Part shown: one piece after another, positions 1 through 7,361 of the stretch | How the letters are laid out: every line of letters starts with the position of its first letter | How positions within the stretch are numbered: the first letter of the stretch is position 1 | NCBI GenBank assembly: GCA_025356665.1 | Contig: JANXRV010000044.1 | Span: 1-64,000, forward strand | Reading direction: 5' to 3' | DNA: 64,000 nucleotides | Origin: CAITSH01 sp025356665 | GTDB taxonomy: Bacteria > Pseudomonadota > Gammaproteobacteria > Burkholderiales > SG8-39 | Translations under genes and position numbers: made by a program | The notes under the pieces: generated by a model | What the model saw: the letters and a program-made list of their open reading frames with translations, nothing else | Told to the model about the DNA's origin: nothing | Databases searched by the model: none

Positions 1-74
1 ACCCCCGGGGATTTCACCGGAGGGAAACTACACAAAAATGAGGATTCAAGGTTCAAATCGGCACCAAGCAAAAT

Positions 75-109
75 CGGCTGTAAAGCCGCGCCAGTATTGG
101 CTTTCAAGC
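75..109. repeat. REP-like palindrome, degenerate copy; first 307 bases otherwise empty
   Basis: The left arm starts GGCTGTAAAGCCGCGCCAG and the right arm is GGCTTTCAAGC, resembling the clearer copies at 17880, 40103 and 44356. Nothing else is recognisable in bases 1-307 apart from a GC-rich palindromic start (CCCCCGGGG). Confidence 0.4.
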
Positions 110-307
110 AAATTAACACCCATTTAACCGGACACTACTGAATTCACATGCATTCCAAAAACCGCTTGTTTTCGCCAAGAACGCACGGTTTCTTTGCCAA
201 ACACATCAGCAACATGCGGGATTCCCGACCAAGGCACTCCAATGGCGACCACGACCGAGAACAGTGTGCAAACGCCAGTGCAGACAAACCGGATTAGACT
301 TCAACGC

Positions 308-529
308 ATGAACCCACTGCATCCGAACAAATTGCTGCTGACCAAGTGGACGGCCGTCAAACCGGTCGCCAAGGAAAAACACTTTCTCGTCGTCAAGCTC
401 ATCCTGCCCGAAATGCCGGAGGACAAAATTGAGTGGGTGGACATTGAGGCCGCCTACTCCAAAAATATCCGGCGCATCGCTTGGCGCGAGTTGCGCGACC
501 AATCAATCTGGAGGCAGGGCTGGGTCTGA
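308..529 (+). CDS. TIGR02450-family small conserved protein
   Basis: A 73-residue protein starting MNPLHPNKLLLTKWTAV. The body contains KEKHFLV, EWVDIEAAYS and ends WRELRDQSIWRQGWV, the near-invariant layout of the small Trp-rich TIGR02450 family. Its function is unknown. In other proteobacteria members often sit near photolyase/cryptochrome genes, which is known context and not seen here. In-frame starts also exist at 194 (TTG) and 242 (ATG), but family similarity begins at the ATG at 308. The stop codon overlaps the first unit of a hexamer tandem repeat, so the repeat directly follows the conserved C-terminus. Confidence 0.8.
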   Translation: MNPLHPNKLLLTKWTAVKPVAKEKHFLVVKLILPEMPEDKIEWVDIEAAYSKNIRRIAWRELRDQSIWRQGWV

Positions 530-617
530 GTCCGAGTCCGAGTGTGAGTGTGCGTGTGCGTGTGCGTGCGAGTCTGGGTGTGAATCCAGGTGTAAGTCTG
601 GGTGTAAGTCTGGGTAT
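528..617. repeat. 6-bp tandem repeat, about 15 degenerate units
   Basis: Consecutive hexamers GAGTCC, GAGTCC, GAGTGT, GAGTGT, GCGTGT, GCGTGT, GCGTGC, GAGTCT, GGGTGT and so on run to 617. The array begins inside the stop codon of the preceding gene. Every frame is open across it, which produces low-complexity reading frames (for example His-Thr repeats on the minus strand) that are not genes. Confidence 0.85.
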
Positions 618-710
618 GCGCCTGAATCACCCACTGCGCCCCCGGCTCGATGCCTGCAACCCGAGCGCTGCTGCGTGGCAGGAGATTCCATCCCGGGCTG
701 AGAACACATC

Positions 711-741
711 GACTGAAAACCCGCACCAGGCGGGCGTTTGC
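711..741. repeat. REP-like palindrome, partial copy
   Basis: CTGAAAACCCGCACCAGGC followed by GGGCGTTTGC matches the left arm and centre of the dispersed repeat family. It lies just downstream of the ybiB stop codon and could act as a 3' hairpin for that transcript. Confidence 0.5.
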
Positions 742-766
742 GGACAATCACCGCGCGCGGCGCGGC

Positions 767-1765
767 TCAGGCGGCGGCGAGACTGCGCGTTTCGACCGCG
801 ACGATGGCCTTAGCCTGATTGAAATCGGCGGTATAGCCCGCGCCGAAAAGGCAGCAGGCGAGCAGGTTGACAATGGGCAGCGGCAGCGGCGCCGTGCCAG
901 TCATTACCTTGCCGATGTAGTCGGCGGTGGCCTTGGCTTCGGTGTTTTGCTCGAGCTGGGCGAGTTGCTCGGCCGGCGTGTGCTCCTGCTCGAACAACAC
1001 CTGCCCCGCGCCATCGCGGAAAAATTCTATCTTCGGCCGGCGCCGCGGATTGGCGTAGGGTTCGCCCTCCGTGCCGCGCATTAGTAGCGCGGTATCACCG
1101 GTGGCGATAAAAAATTCGTGCAGCTTGAGCAGCACCTCGGGATGCGTCACGCTGACCAGTTTGAGCGCGCCGCCGCTTCCCTCGCCAAACGGGTCAATGA
1201 GCTTGGCCACGGTATGGCCGCTGTTCCTTACACCCAGGCGGCTGCGCAGCGACAGCAGCTTGGCAAGGCCGGGCGCGAGCACCGCCGTCGGCACGAAGGC
1301 CAGCTTGTCGGTGTCCATCGCCGTTTGCGCCTGCGCCAGCGTGGCGCAGGGCAGGATGCCCAGTTCGCGAAAAATATAGGCGCTGGCCACACGCCCCTGC
1401 CCCTCCAGCGTGCCGTGGACCAGCACCGGCAGCCCCATGCGTTGCAGCAACAAGGCGACCAGCGGGGTCAGATTGGGTTGGCGCCGCGCGCCGTTGTAGC
1501 TGCCAATGACCACCGGACGAATATCGCCCAAACCCTGCGGCGGCTTCAGGTGATGCACACGCTCGGACATCGCCTGGGTAAAGCCGAGCAGTTCGGGCAC
1601 CGATTCGGTCTTGACGCGCAGGGCGAGCAGGATCGCGCCGAGTTCCAGATCGGGCACGCCGCCATCGAGTATGGCGCCAAACAACTGGTGCGCCTCGTCA
1701 GTGCCCAGATCGTGGCTGCCCTTGGTGCCGCGGCCGATTTCCTTTATGTATTGCGCGAAACTCAT
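767..1765 (-). CDS. ybiB: YbiB/TrpD2-family DNA-binding protein (glycosyltransferase fold)
   Basis: A 332-residue protein with the anthranilate phosphoribosyltransferase (TrpD) fold. The N-terminal helical part (EIGRGTKGSHDLGTDEAHQLF) is followed by the phosphoribosyltransferase-like core with VIGSYNGARRQPNLTPL, where TrpD would carry its PRPP glycine loop, and LRSRLGVRNSGHTVAKLIDP. Loss of the canonical GTGGD loop marks YbiB/TrpD2, which binds nucleic acid rather than making tryptophan; that is family knowledge. It is a single gene on the minus strand, with no trp genes nearby. Start MSFAQYIKEIG is the family start. Confidence 0.85.
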   Translation of the reverse strand: MSFAQYIKEIGRGTKGSHDLGTDEAHQLFGAILDGGVPDLELGAILLALRVKTESVPELLGFTQAMSERVHHLKPPQGLGDIRPVVIGSYNGARRQPNLTPLVALLLQRMGLPVLVHGTLEGQGRVASAYIFRELGILPCATLAQAQTAMDTDKLAFVPTAVLAPGLAKLLSLRSRLGVRNSGHTVAKLIDPFGEGSGGALKLVSVTHPEVLLKLHEFFIATGDTALLMRGTEGEPYANPRRRPKIEFFRDGAGQVLFEQEHTPAEQLAQLEQNTEAKATADYIGKVMTGTAPLPLPIVNLLACCLFGAGYTADFNQAKAIVAVETRSLAAA

Positions 1766-1827
1766 TTGCCCACTTTATCAAAGTTGCATGACTTGGCTAT
1801 TAGCAACGCGTATGCCAAGTCGCCAAA

Positions 1828-1866
1828 AGGACTGACACACAGGACTGACAGACAGGACTGACAGAC
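1828..1866. repeat. 13-bp tandem repeat x3 in the ybiB-rnpB gap
   Basis: AGGACTGACACAC followed by two identical AGGACTGACAGAC units. The 317-base gap between ybiB (start 1765) and rnpB holds no gene. Besides this repeat it has GC-rich palindromes around 2000-2030. Confidence 0.85.
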
Positions 1867-2082
1867 GCGATTCACGGGCTGGACTTGGTTCTTGCCCTGA
1901 AAATTTCACCCACAGCGGCAACAAAAGCGTCCATCCGGAGGCATGCGCGCCTCGCCATGGTGCGAACCGCTTATTGCAGTGCAAAACCGGCTTGCCGCGC
2001 GCGGCGGCAGTGCCGCCAGGACCGCTGATTGGGGGGCCGCGGCCAAGCCAAAGCTGCAAAATCGCACAACAAGAAAAGTGTG

Positions 2083-2405
2083 AAGTCGGCCGATAAGCCG
2101 GGTTCTGTTCAGGGGCTTGCGCCCCCCTGACGATCATTCATCTGGGCCAAGAGTTACCCCTTGGCTCAAGCCACCTACCCGCAGACTCCGTGGGTCACGT
2201 CAACGTCTGCCTATTTGGTGTTGCTCCGGGTGGAGGTTACCGCGTTTCACCCGCCACACTTGCTTGCGCAAACATGGCGACTCGTCTCTGTGGCCCTATT
2301 CCTCGTCTCACGACGTACGGCCGTTAGCCGTCACCCTACCCGATGGAGCCCGGACTTTCCTCTGCACAGAAAATCTCCGTACAGCGACCGTCTGGCCAAC
2401 TTCAC
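2083..2405 (-). ncRNA. rnpB: RNase P RNA, bacterial class A
   Basis: Read on the minus strand, the RNA starts near GAAGTTGGCCAGACGGTCGC. It contains the universal GAGGAAAGTCCGGGCTCC block (plus-strand 2345-2362, P4/CR-I) and ends with the conserved 3' block that includes ACAGAACCCGGCTTATCGGC (plus-strand about 2086-2110). The length of about 323 nt fits betaproteobacterial RNase P RNA. It is the catalytic subunit of tRNA 5' maturation. Ends are estimated from conserved boundaries and the -10 box, so allow a few bases of error. Confidence 0.95.
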
Positions 2406-2411
2406 CCCGGC

Positions 2412-2417
2412 ATTGTA
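2412..2417 (-). promoter_or_regulatory. -10 box of rnpB
   Basis: TACAAT on the minus strand lies about 7 bases before the predicted rnpB 5' end. No good -35 hexamer is visible. TACAAT boxes also precede the genes at 48769 and 62235, suggesting this is a common vegetative -10 in this genome. Confidence 0.5.
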
Positions 2418-2496
2418 CGGCAGTGGCCGCTTCGCCCGGCCACGCACGCCTGCGCCCTAGGCGCGCGGGCCGAAGTCCGCGACAATGGGTGTAATC

Positions 2497-2595
2497 GGTG
2501 AATGGTGGAATGGTGAATGGTGAATGGTGAATGGTGAATGGTGAATGGTGAATGGTCAATATTGAATAGTGAATGGTGAATGGTAAAAAGTGAAT
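2497..2595. repeat. 7-bp tandem repeat (GGTGAAT), about 14 units, reaching into ureD
   Basis: Units are GGTGAAT with one 8-base variant near 2504 and several diverged units after 2554. The repeat fills the gap between divergent rnpB and ureD, and the first ATG of ureD (2580) lies inside it. The same heptamer, on the other strand, recurs at 51051-51085. Confidence 0.95.
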
Positions 2596-3488
2596 TCCCG
2601 GCGGCAGGCGAGCTGTCGCCTGTGCGAGCGCAGTCCCAGACCGAGCCATGGTCGGCTTCCCTGGCGCTGCGCTTTGCGCGCGAAGCCGGACGCAGCGTGC
2701 TCACCGACAACCGCCACAGCGGCCCCTTGCGCGTGCAAAAAGCCTTGTATCCCGAAGGCGGCGACGTTTGCCACGCCATCATCGTGCACCCGCCGGGGGG
2801 CATTGCCGGCGGCGACCGCCTCGCCATCAAGGTCGAGCTTGAGGCCGGCGCCAAGGCCCTCATCACCACACCCGGGGCCAGCAAGTGGTACAAGGCGCGC
2901 GGCACCGGCCCGCAGGCGCGATCACGTGCGCGGCAAGACTTGAGTTTCGATCTCGCGGCCGGCGCGTCGCTCGAATGGCTGCCGCAGGAGGGCATCGTTT
3001 TCGACGCGGCCGAAGTTGGCATGGAGAGCCGCATCGACCTGGCCGAGGGCGCATGCTATGCCGGATGGGAGATTCTTTGCCTTGGCCGCGCCGCATCGGG
3101 CGAGACTTTTAACCAGGGCAGCATCCGCCAGCGCGTGTCGATCACCCTGGCCGGAAAACTGATCTGGAATGAGGCGGGCACGCTGGAGGCCGCGGGAAAC
3201 CAGATGGCGAGCGCGGTCGGCTGGCAGGGCGCAACGGTCTGCGCAACATTGCTCATCGCCGGTCACACCCTGCCCAACGCGGCGCTTGAAGAACTGCGCG
3301 CCCTGCTCGAATCGCTGCGCCAGACGGGCGAGCATGTCGCCCTGTCGCGCCTGCCCCAGGTGGTGGTGGCGCGCTACCTCGGCGATTCCAGCGAACGGGC
3401 ACGGACGCTGCTAACCGCGCTTTGGCAGCAGCTGCGGCCGGCGGCGATCGGTGCGCCGCCCATCACCCCGCGCATCTGGCAGACTTGA
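2580..3488 (+). CDS. ureD: urease accessory protein UreD (UreH)
   Basis: UreD scaffolds nickel insertion into apo-urease together with UreF and UreG. Family features are visible: LRVQKALYPEGGDVCHAIIVHPPGGIAGGD near residues 50-79, then TTPGASKWYKARG, and LEWLPQEGIVFDAA. The C-terminus RLPQVVVARYLGDSSERAR is also typical. The ATG at 2580 is embedded in a heptamer array, so its first residues (MVKSEF) are repeat-encoded. GTG at 2622 is an alternative start that gives a more conventional length of about 288 residues. The gene is about 8.4 kb from ureA, whereas ureD normally abuts the structural genes. Confidence 0.93.
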   Translation: MVKSEFPAAGELSPVRAQSQTEPWSASLALRFAREAGRSVLTDNRHSGPLRVQKALYPEGGDVCHAIIVHPPGGIAGGDRLAIKVELEAGAKALITTPGASKWYKARGTGPQARSRARQDLSFDLAAGASLEWLPQEGIVFDAAEVGMESRIDLAEGACYAGWEILCLGRAASGETFNQGSIRQRVSITLAGKLIWNEAGTLEAAGNQMASAVGWQGATVCATLLIAGHTLPNAALEELRALLESLRQTGEHVALSRLPQVVVARYLGDSSERARTLLTALWQQLRPAAIGAPPITPRIWQT

Positions 3489-3601
3489 GCCGCCGCGCCT
3501 GCGGCGAAACTGCGGCGAAAAATTCGCACGTGAAATGTAAGGATCGGTGACCGACCGCGACCAACCCGGGAATACGCATTGCAATCAACGGAGGAACGCC
3601 T

Positions 3602-4246
3602 ATGCAACACGCCAATGAAACACCGCAGTGGGTAAAAATCCATCCGCTCGCAGTACGCATCACCCATTGGATCAACGCGGTAGCGATTTTTGTCATGGTC
3701 GCAAGCGGTTTGCGCATCTATAACGCGCACCCGATTTTTGCGTTCAAATTCCCCTCCGACCTCACCATCGGCGGCTGGCTGGGCGGCGCATTGCAATGGC
3801 ACTTCGCCGCCATGTGGCTGCTTGCGATTAACGGCCTCGTCTATCTTGTCTACGGCTTTGCCGCCGGCCACTTCAAACGCAAGCTGCTGCCCATCACGCC
3901 GGCCGGAATCATTCACGATGTGCGCGAAGCCCTGCACGGCAAACTCGCCCACGATGACCTCACGGTGTACAACACCGCCCAACGCGCGGCTTACGTTGCG
4001 ATCATCGTTGCCATCGTCGTGCTGGTGTTCTCGGGCCTCGTAATCTGGAAGCCGGTGCAATTTCAAGCCCTCGGCGCCTTGATGGGCGACTTTGAAGGCG
4101 CGCGTGTGCTGCACTTTTTTGCCATGGCATTGATGGTGTTCATCGTGTTCGTCCACATTGTCATGGTGGCACTGGTGCCCCGCACCTTCCCGACCATGTT
4201 CACCGGAAGGGTGCGCACCGCAGCCAACAAAGGAGACCAGTCATGA
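3602..4246 (+). CDS. cytochrome b561/hydrogenase-type b subunit, partner of the molybdopterin oxidoreductase
   Basis: A 214-residue integral membrane cytochrome of the b561 / Ni-hydrogenase b-type family. Four hydrophobic segments lie near residues 20-40, 65-90, 125-145 and 165-190. Candidate haem histidines are in VRITHWINAV, LQWHFAAMW, VLHFFAMAL and VFVHIVMV. It probably passes quinol electrons to the periplasmic oxidoreductase encoded next, whose ATG overlaps this stop by 4 bases (ATGA). This is the position of YedZ1 in the Azospira-type yedY1-yedZ1-mrpX cluster, although the sequence looks b561-like. That role is inferred from context. Confidence 0.85.
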   Translation: MQHANETPQWVKIHPLAVRITHWINAVAIFVMVASGLRIYNAHPIFAFKFPSDLTIGGWLGGALQWHFAAMWLLAINGLVYLVYGFAAGHFKRKLLPITPAGIIHDVREALHGKLAHDDLTVYNTAQRAAYVAIIVAIVVLVFSGLVIWKPVQFQALGALMGDFEGARVLHFFAMALMVFIVFVHIVMVALVPRTFPTMFTGRVRTAANKGDQS

Positions 4247-5004
4247 AAAAAACCACCCGCATGGGCGAGAGCTTCCTCGCCCACCGCAGCCCGCAAGTCA
4301 TCAAGCTCGAGCGGCGGCTGTTTTTACGCCAGGGCCTGTCGCTCGGCGCCCTCGCCCTCCTTACCGGCTGTGACATCACGGAGGAGGAGAACGTGCAAAA
4401 GACGCTCTCGGCAATGTCGCGCTGGAATGACGGGGTGCAGTCGGCGATTTTCAGCCCCACCCGCCTCGCCCCCGAATTCCCCGAAAGCATGATCACCAAG
4501 CCCTTTCCGTTCAACGCCTTTTACGGCGAGGCCGATGCGCCGGTGGTGGACGGCAAGGACTACCGGCTCGAACTCAGCGGACTGATTCGCGACAAGAATT
4601 CCTGGGGCCTTCCCGAACTGTACGCGCTGCCCCAGACAACGCAGATCACGCGGCACGTCTGCGTCGAGGGCTGGAGTGCCCTCGGCAAATGGAGCGGCGT
4701 GCGTTTTTCCGACTTTCTTGCGCGTATCGGTGCCGACACCACGGCAAAGTACATCGGCTTCAAGTGCGCGGACGACTACTACACCAGTATCGACATGGCC
4801 ACAGCCCTTCACCCGCAAACCCAGCTCACGCTGCGCTACGGCGATGAAATCCTCCCGGTCAAGTACGGCTTCCCGATGAAGCTGCGCATGCCGACCAAGC
4901 TCGGCTACAAGAACCCCAAGCACATCAAGGCAATGTATGTGACCAATATGAACCCGGGCGGGTACTGGGAGGACCAGGGCTATAACTGGTTTGGCGGGTC
5001 CTGA
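4243..5004 (+). CDS. exported molybdopterin oxidoreductase, sulfite-oxidase/YedY family
   Basis: A 253-residue protein. The N-terminus has a twin-arginine stretch (ERRLFLRQG) followed by a hydrophobic segment and the lipobox LLTGC, so a Tat-exported, possibly lipid-anchored enzyme is predicted. The sulfite oxidase fold is seen in KDYRLELSGL, TRHVCVEGWSALGKWSG (the Cys is the expected Mo ligand), and KYGFPMKLRMPTKLGYKNPKHI. It is translationally coupled to the cytochrome upstream and followed by two Met-rich exported peptides. In Azospira a YedY1 enzyme repairs methionine sulfoxide in MrpX; the same substrate is inferred here. Confidence 0.88.
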   Translation: MKKTTRMGESFLAHRSPQVIKLERRLFLRQGLSLGALALLTGCDITEEENVQKTLSAMSRWNDGVQSAIFSPTRLAPEFPESMITKPFPFNAFYGEADAPVVDGKDYRLELSGLIRDKNSWGLPELYALPQTTQITRHVCVEGWSALGKWSGVRFSDFLARIGADTTAKYIGFKCADDYYTSIDMATALHPQTQLTLRYGDEILPVKYGFPMKLRMPTKLGYKNPKHIKAMYVTNMNPGGYWEDQGYNWFGGS

Positions 5005-5100
5005 TATCTAGCTTGTTAGTTTGTTACCTTTTTAACTTCATCCGTTTTACTGATCCCAACCGCATCACGCACGCTAACCGCATCGAAAAAGGAGATTCAA

Positions 5101-5397
5101 ATGAACAGATTGATCACCATCATCGCCGCCGGCTGCATGGCCATGGCAGTGGGCGCCGCCAATGCCCAGGACGCCATGAAAAAGGACGAAATGAAAAAAG
5201 ACGGCATGACCAAGAGCGATGGCATGAAAAAGGACGGCATGGCCAAGTCGGACGGCATGAAAAAAGATGAAATGAAAAAAGACGGTATGAAAAAAGACGG
5301 TATGGCCAAGAGCGATGGTATGGCCAAGTCGGACGGCATGAAGAAAGACGGCATGGGCAAGGCCGACACGATGAAAAAAGATGAAATGAAAAAGTAA
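5101..5397 (+). CDS. mrpX: methionine-rich exported peptide, MXKDX repeat protein (MrpX-like)
   Basis: A 98-residue protein. A signal peptide of about 22 residues ends ANA before QDAMKKDE. The mature part is almost wholly MKKDG / MKKDE / MAKSDG repeats, with 14 Met in about 76 residues, the rest mainly Lys and Asp. This is the pentapeptide MXKDX family. In Azospira suillum the equivalent MrpX acts as a sacrificial methionine sink for hypochlorite and is recycled by YedY1. GGAG precedes the ATG. The DNA is a matching 15-18 bp repeat array, so copy number may vary between strains. Confidence 0.88.
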   Translation: MNRLITIIAAGCMAMAVGAANAQDAMKKDEMKKDGMTKSDGMKKDGMAKSDGMKKDEMKKDGMKKDGMAKSDGMAKSDGMKKDGMGKADTMKKDEMKK

Positions 5398-5413
5398 GTT
5401 CTAGCGCCGCACC

Positions 5414-5447
5414 AGCCCGCCGCCGATTTGCCCGGTGGCGGGCTTTT
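5414..5447 (+). terminator. intrinsic terminator after mrpX
   Basis: An 11-bp stem (AGCCCGCCGCC against GGTGGCGGGCT, one G-U pair), a 9-base loop and TTTT. It lies between mrpX and the second Met-rich gene, whose ribosome binding site (AAGGAG) follows immediately, so it may attenuate rather than fully stop transcription. Confidence 0.75.
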
Positions 5448-5467
5448 CCCGTTCAAGGAGAGACGCC

Positions 5468-5734
5468 ATGCGACACCACAAATCACCGGCCGTTTTCCGG
5501 GTCGCAAGCCTGATCGCCGCCATAACCCTTGCCGTTCCGCTTGGATCGACCGCCGCGGAACCGACGGCCAAGCCGCCCATGAAAATGGATGATCCGATGC
5601 CCGGCGAGATGAAAAAGCCCGGCATGAAAAAAGGCGACGTCAAAAAAGCCGCTGACGACAAGCAGCAGAAAATGAAACCGATGATGGACAAGGAAGAAAG
5701 CGCCATGCCCGCCGCGGCTGCAGCGAAGAAATAG
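5468..5734 (+). CDS. second methionine/lysine-rich exported peptide
   Basis: An 88-residue protein from ATG at 5468, preceded by AAGGAGAG. A signal peptide (RVASLIAAITLAVPLGSTAA) is followed by a polar tail with about 9 Met: KPPMKMDDPMPGEMKKPGMKK, later KMKPMMDKEESAM and an Ala-Lys end. It shares the composition but not the strict register of the MXKDX protein upstream, so it looks like a diverged second Met sink. An upstream in-frame ATG at 5435 overlaps the terminator and is less likely. It converges on urtE. Confidence 0.7.
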   Translation: MRHHKSPAVFRVASLIAAITLAVPLGSTAAEPTAKPPMKMDDPMPGEMKKPGMKKGDVKKAADDKQQKMKPMMDKEESAMPAAAAAKK

Positions 5735-5833
5735 CCCTGGGGGATACGCTGCGCGGACGGGATTTTCCCGCGCGTCGCAACCGCGTCACCCGGTTCGTCC
5801 GGGTCGCCCGACACCTGCGGGATACCGCCGGGC

Positions 5834-6526
5834 TCAGACCGAAACCAGTTCCCTGACCTTGTCGGTCTCCATATCGGCGCCAAGGCCGGCCTTGACCACC
5901 TCGCCGCGCGACATGACGACGTAATGATCGGCGAGCGAGCGGGCAAAGTCGTAGTACTGCTCGACCAACAGGATGGCCATGCTGCCCTCGTCAGCGAGCG
6001 TACGAATGGCGCGCTCGATGTCCTTGATGATGGAAGGCTGTATGCCCTCGGTCGGCTCGTCGAGGATCAGCACCTTGGGCCGCATCGCCAGGGCACGGCC
6101 GATGGCCAGCTGCTGCTGCTGCCCGCCGGACAGGTCGCCGCCGCGACGCCGCATCATGTCTTGGAGTACCGGGAACATTTCAAATATGCGCGGCGGTATT
6201 TTTTCCCCGGAAGGCCTGCCGGCGAGTCCCATCAGCAGGTTCTCCTCCACCGTCAGGCGTGGAAATATCTCCCGTCCCTGCGGTACATAGGCGATACCCG
6301 TGCGCGCGCGCGCATCCGGCGCAAGCCGGCTGATGTCAGCGCCATCAAAGACAATGCTGCCCGAGCGAATCGGTAACAGTCCGACCAGGCACTTGAGCAG
6401 CGTAGTCTTGCCCACGCCGTTACGACCGAGCAGCGTTGTCACCTTGCCCTGCTGCAGTTCGAACCCGACATCGCGCAGGATGTGGCTGCCGCCGTAGTAC
6501 TGGTTGAGGCCGTCTATCTTGAGCAT
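5834..6526 (-). CDS. urtE: urea ABC transporter ATP-binding subunit UrtE
   Basis: A 230-residue LivF-type ATPase. Walker A is GRNGVGKTT, the Q-loop region VPQGREIFP, the signature LSGGQQQQLAIGRAL, and Walker B LILDEPTEGI. The branched-chain amino acid type loop GLLP follows Walker A. It pairs with UrtD to energise urea import. Start MLKIDGL (6526) leaves 1 base to the UrtD stop; an upstream in-frame extension into urtD has no family similarity. It is the last gene of urtABCDE. Confidence 0.95.
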   Translation of the reverse strand: MLKIDGLNQYYGGSHILRDVGFELQQGKVTTLLGRNGVGKTTLLKCLVGLLPIRSGSIVFDGADISRLAPDARARTGIAYVPQGREIFPRLTVEENLLMGLAGRPSGEKIPPRIFEMFPVLQDMMRRRGGDLSGGQQQQLAIGRALAMRPKVLILDEPTEGIQPSIIKDIERAIRTLADEGSMAILLVEQYYDFARSLADHYVVMSRGEVVKAGLGADMETDKVRELVSV

Positions 6527-6527
6527 C

Positions 6528-7361
6528 TCAACGCCCCAGGTACACTTCAATGACACGTTCGTCGTTCTGCACCTGGTCCATGCTGCCCTCGGCGAGCACG
6601 CTGCCTTCATGCAGCACTGTCACGACCTTGGCGATTTTGTTGACAAACTCCATGTCATGCTCGACCACCACCAATGAATAGCGACCGGCGAGCGACAGGA
6701 ACAACTCGGCGCTTTTCATCGTTTCCTCGTCGGTCATGCCGGCGACCGGCTCATCGAGCAGCAACAAGCTGGGTTCCTGCATCAGCAGCATGCCGATCTC
6801 AAGCCATTGTTTCTGGCCGTGCGACAGCAGGCCGGCCGGCGCATCGGCGCGCCGGGCGAGGCCGATCTGCTCCAGCGTGGCGGCGATGCGGTCTCCTTGC
6901 TCAGCCGACATTCGCGCGCGCAGGGTCGGGAACACACGCTTGTCCATGGCCATGGCGAGTTCGAGGTTCTCGAATACCGAGTGGTTCTCGAATACTGTCG
7001 GCTTCTGGAATTTACGACCGATACCGGCCTGCGCGATCTGCGTTTCCGACAAGCGCGTGAGATCGATAGTCTGGCCGAAAAAAACCGTACCCGAATCGGG
7101 CCGTGTCTTGCCGGTGATGACATCCATCATCGTCGTCTTGCCCGCGCCGTTGGGGCCGATGATGCAGCGCAGTTCACCGGCGTCTATGGTGAGGGTCAGT
7201 TTGTTGAGCGCCTTGAAACCGTCGAAAAAAACGCTGATGTCATCAAGATAGAGAATGGGTCCGTGCGTGGTGTCAACGCCGGGCCGCAGAACGCGCCCGG
7301 TCGCGGCACGCGGTTCATCGCCGCCCTGCCGCTCTGCCGCGGTATCCAGTTCGAAGGTCAT
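6528..7361 (-). CDS. urtD: urea ABC transporter ATP-binding subunit UrtD
   Basis: A 277-residue LivG-type ATPase. After a polar N-terminal extension of about 35 residues the ABC domain starts at ILYLDDISVFFDGF. Walker A is GPNGAGKTT, and IGRKFQKPTVFENHSVFENL is the family Q-loop. The signature is atypical, LSHGQKQWLEIG, as usual for UrtD, and Walker B is LLLLDEPVAGM. The start overlaps the urtC stop by 4 bases, consistent with translational coupling. Confidence 0.95.
   Translation of the reverse strand: MTFELDTAAERQGGDEPRAATGRVLRPGVDTTHGPILYLDDISVFFDGFKALNKLTLTIDAGELRCIIGPNGAGKTTMMDVITGKTRPDSGTVFFGQTIDLTRLSETQIAQAGIGRKFQKPTVFENHSVFENLELAMAMDKRVFPTLRARMSAEQGDRIAATLEQIGLARRADAPAGLLSHGQKQWLEIGMLLMQEPSLLLLDEPVAGMTDEETMKSAELFLSLAGRYSLVVVEHDMEFVNKIAKVVTVLHEGSVLAEGSMDQVQNDERVIEVYLGR

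Noticed and set aside
454..813. Long reading frames with His-Thr, Ser-Val or Ser-Asp repeats
   Set aside because: They are translations of the hexamer tandem repeat in different frames, with no conserved sequence.
2497..2595. CRISPR-like array
   Set aside because: The 7-bp units are contiguous with no spacers and no cas genes are present.
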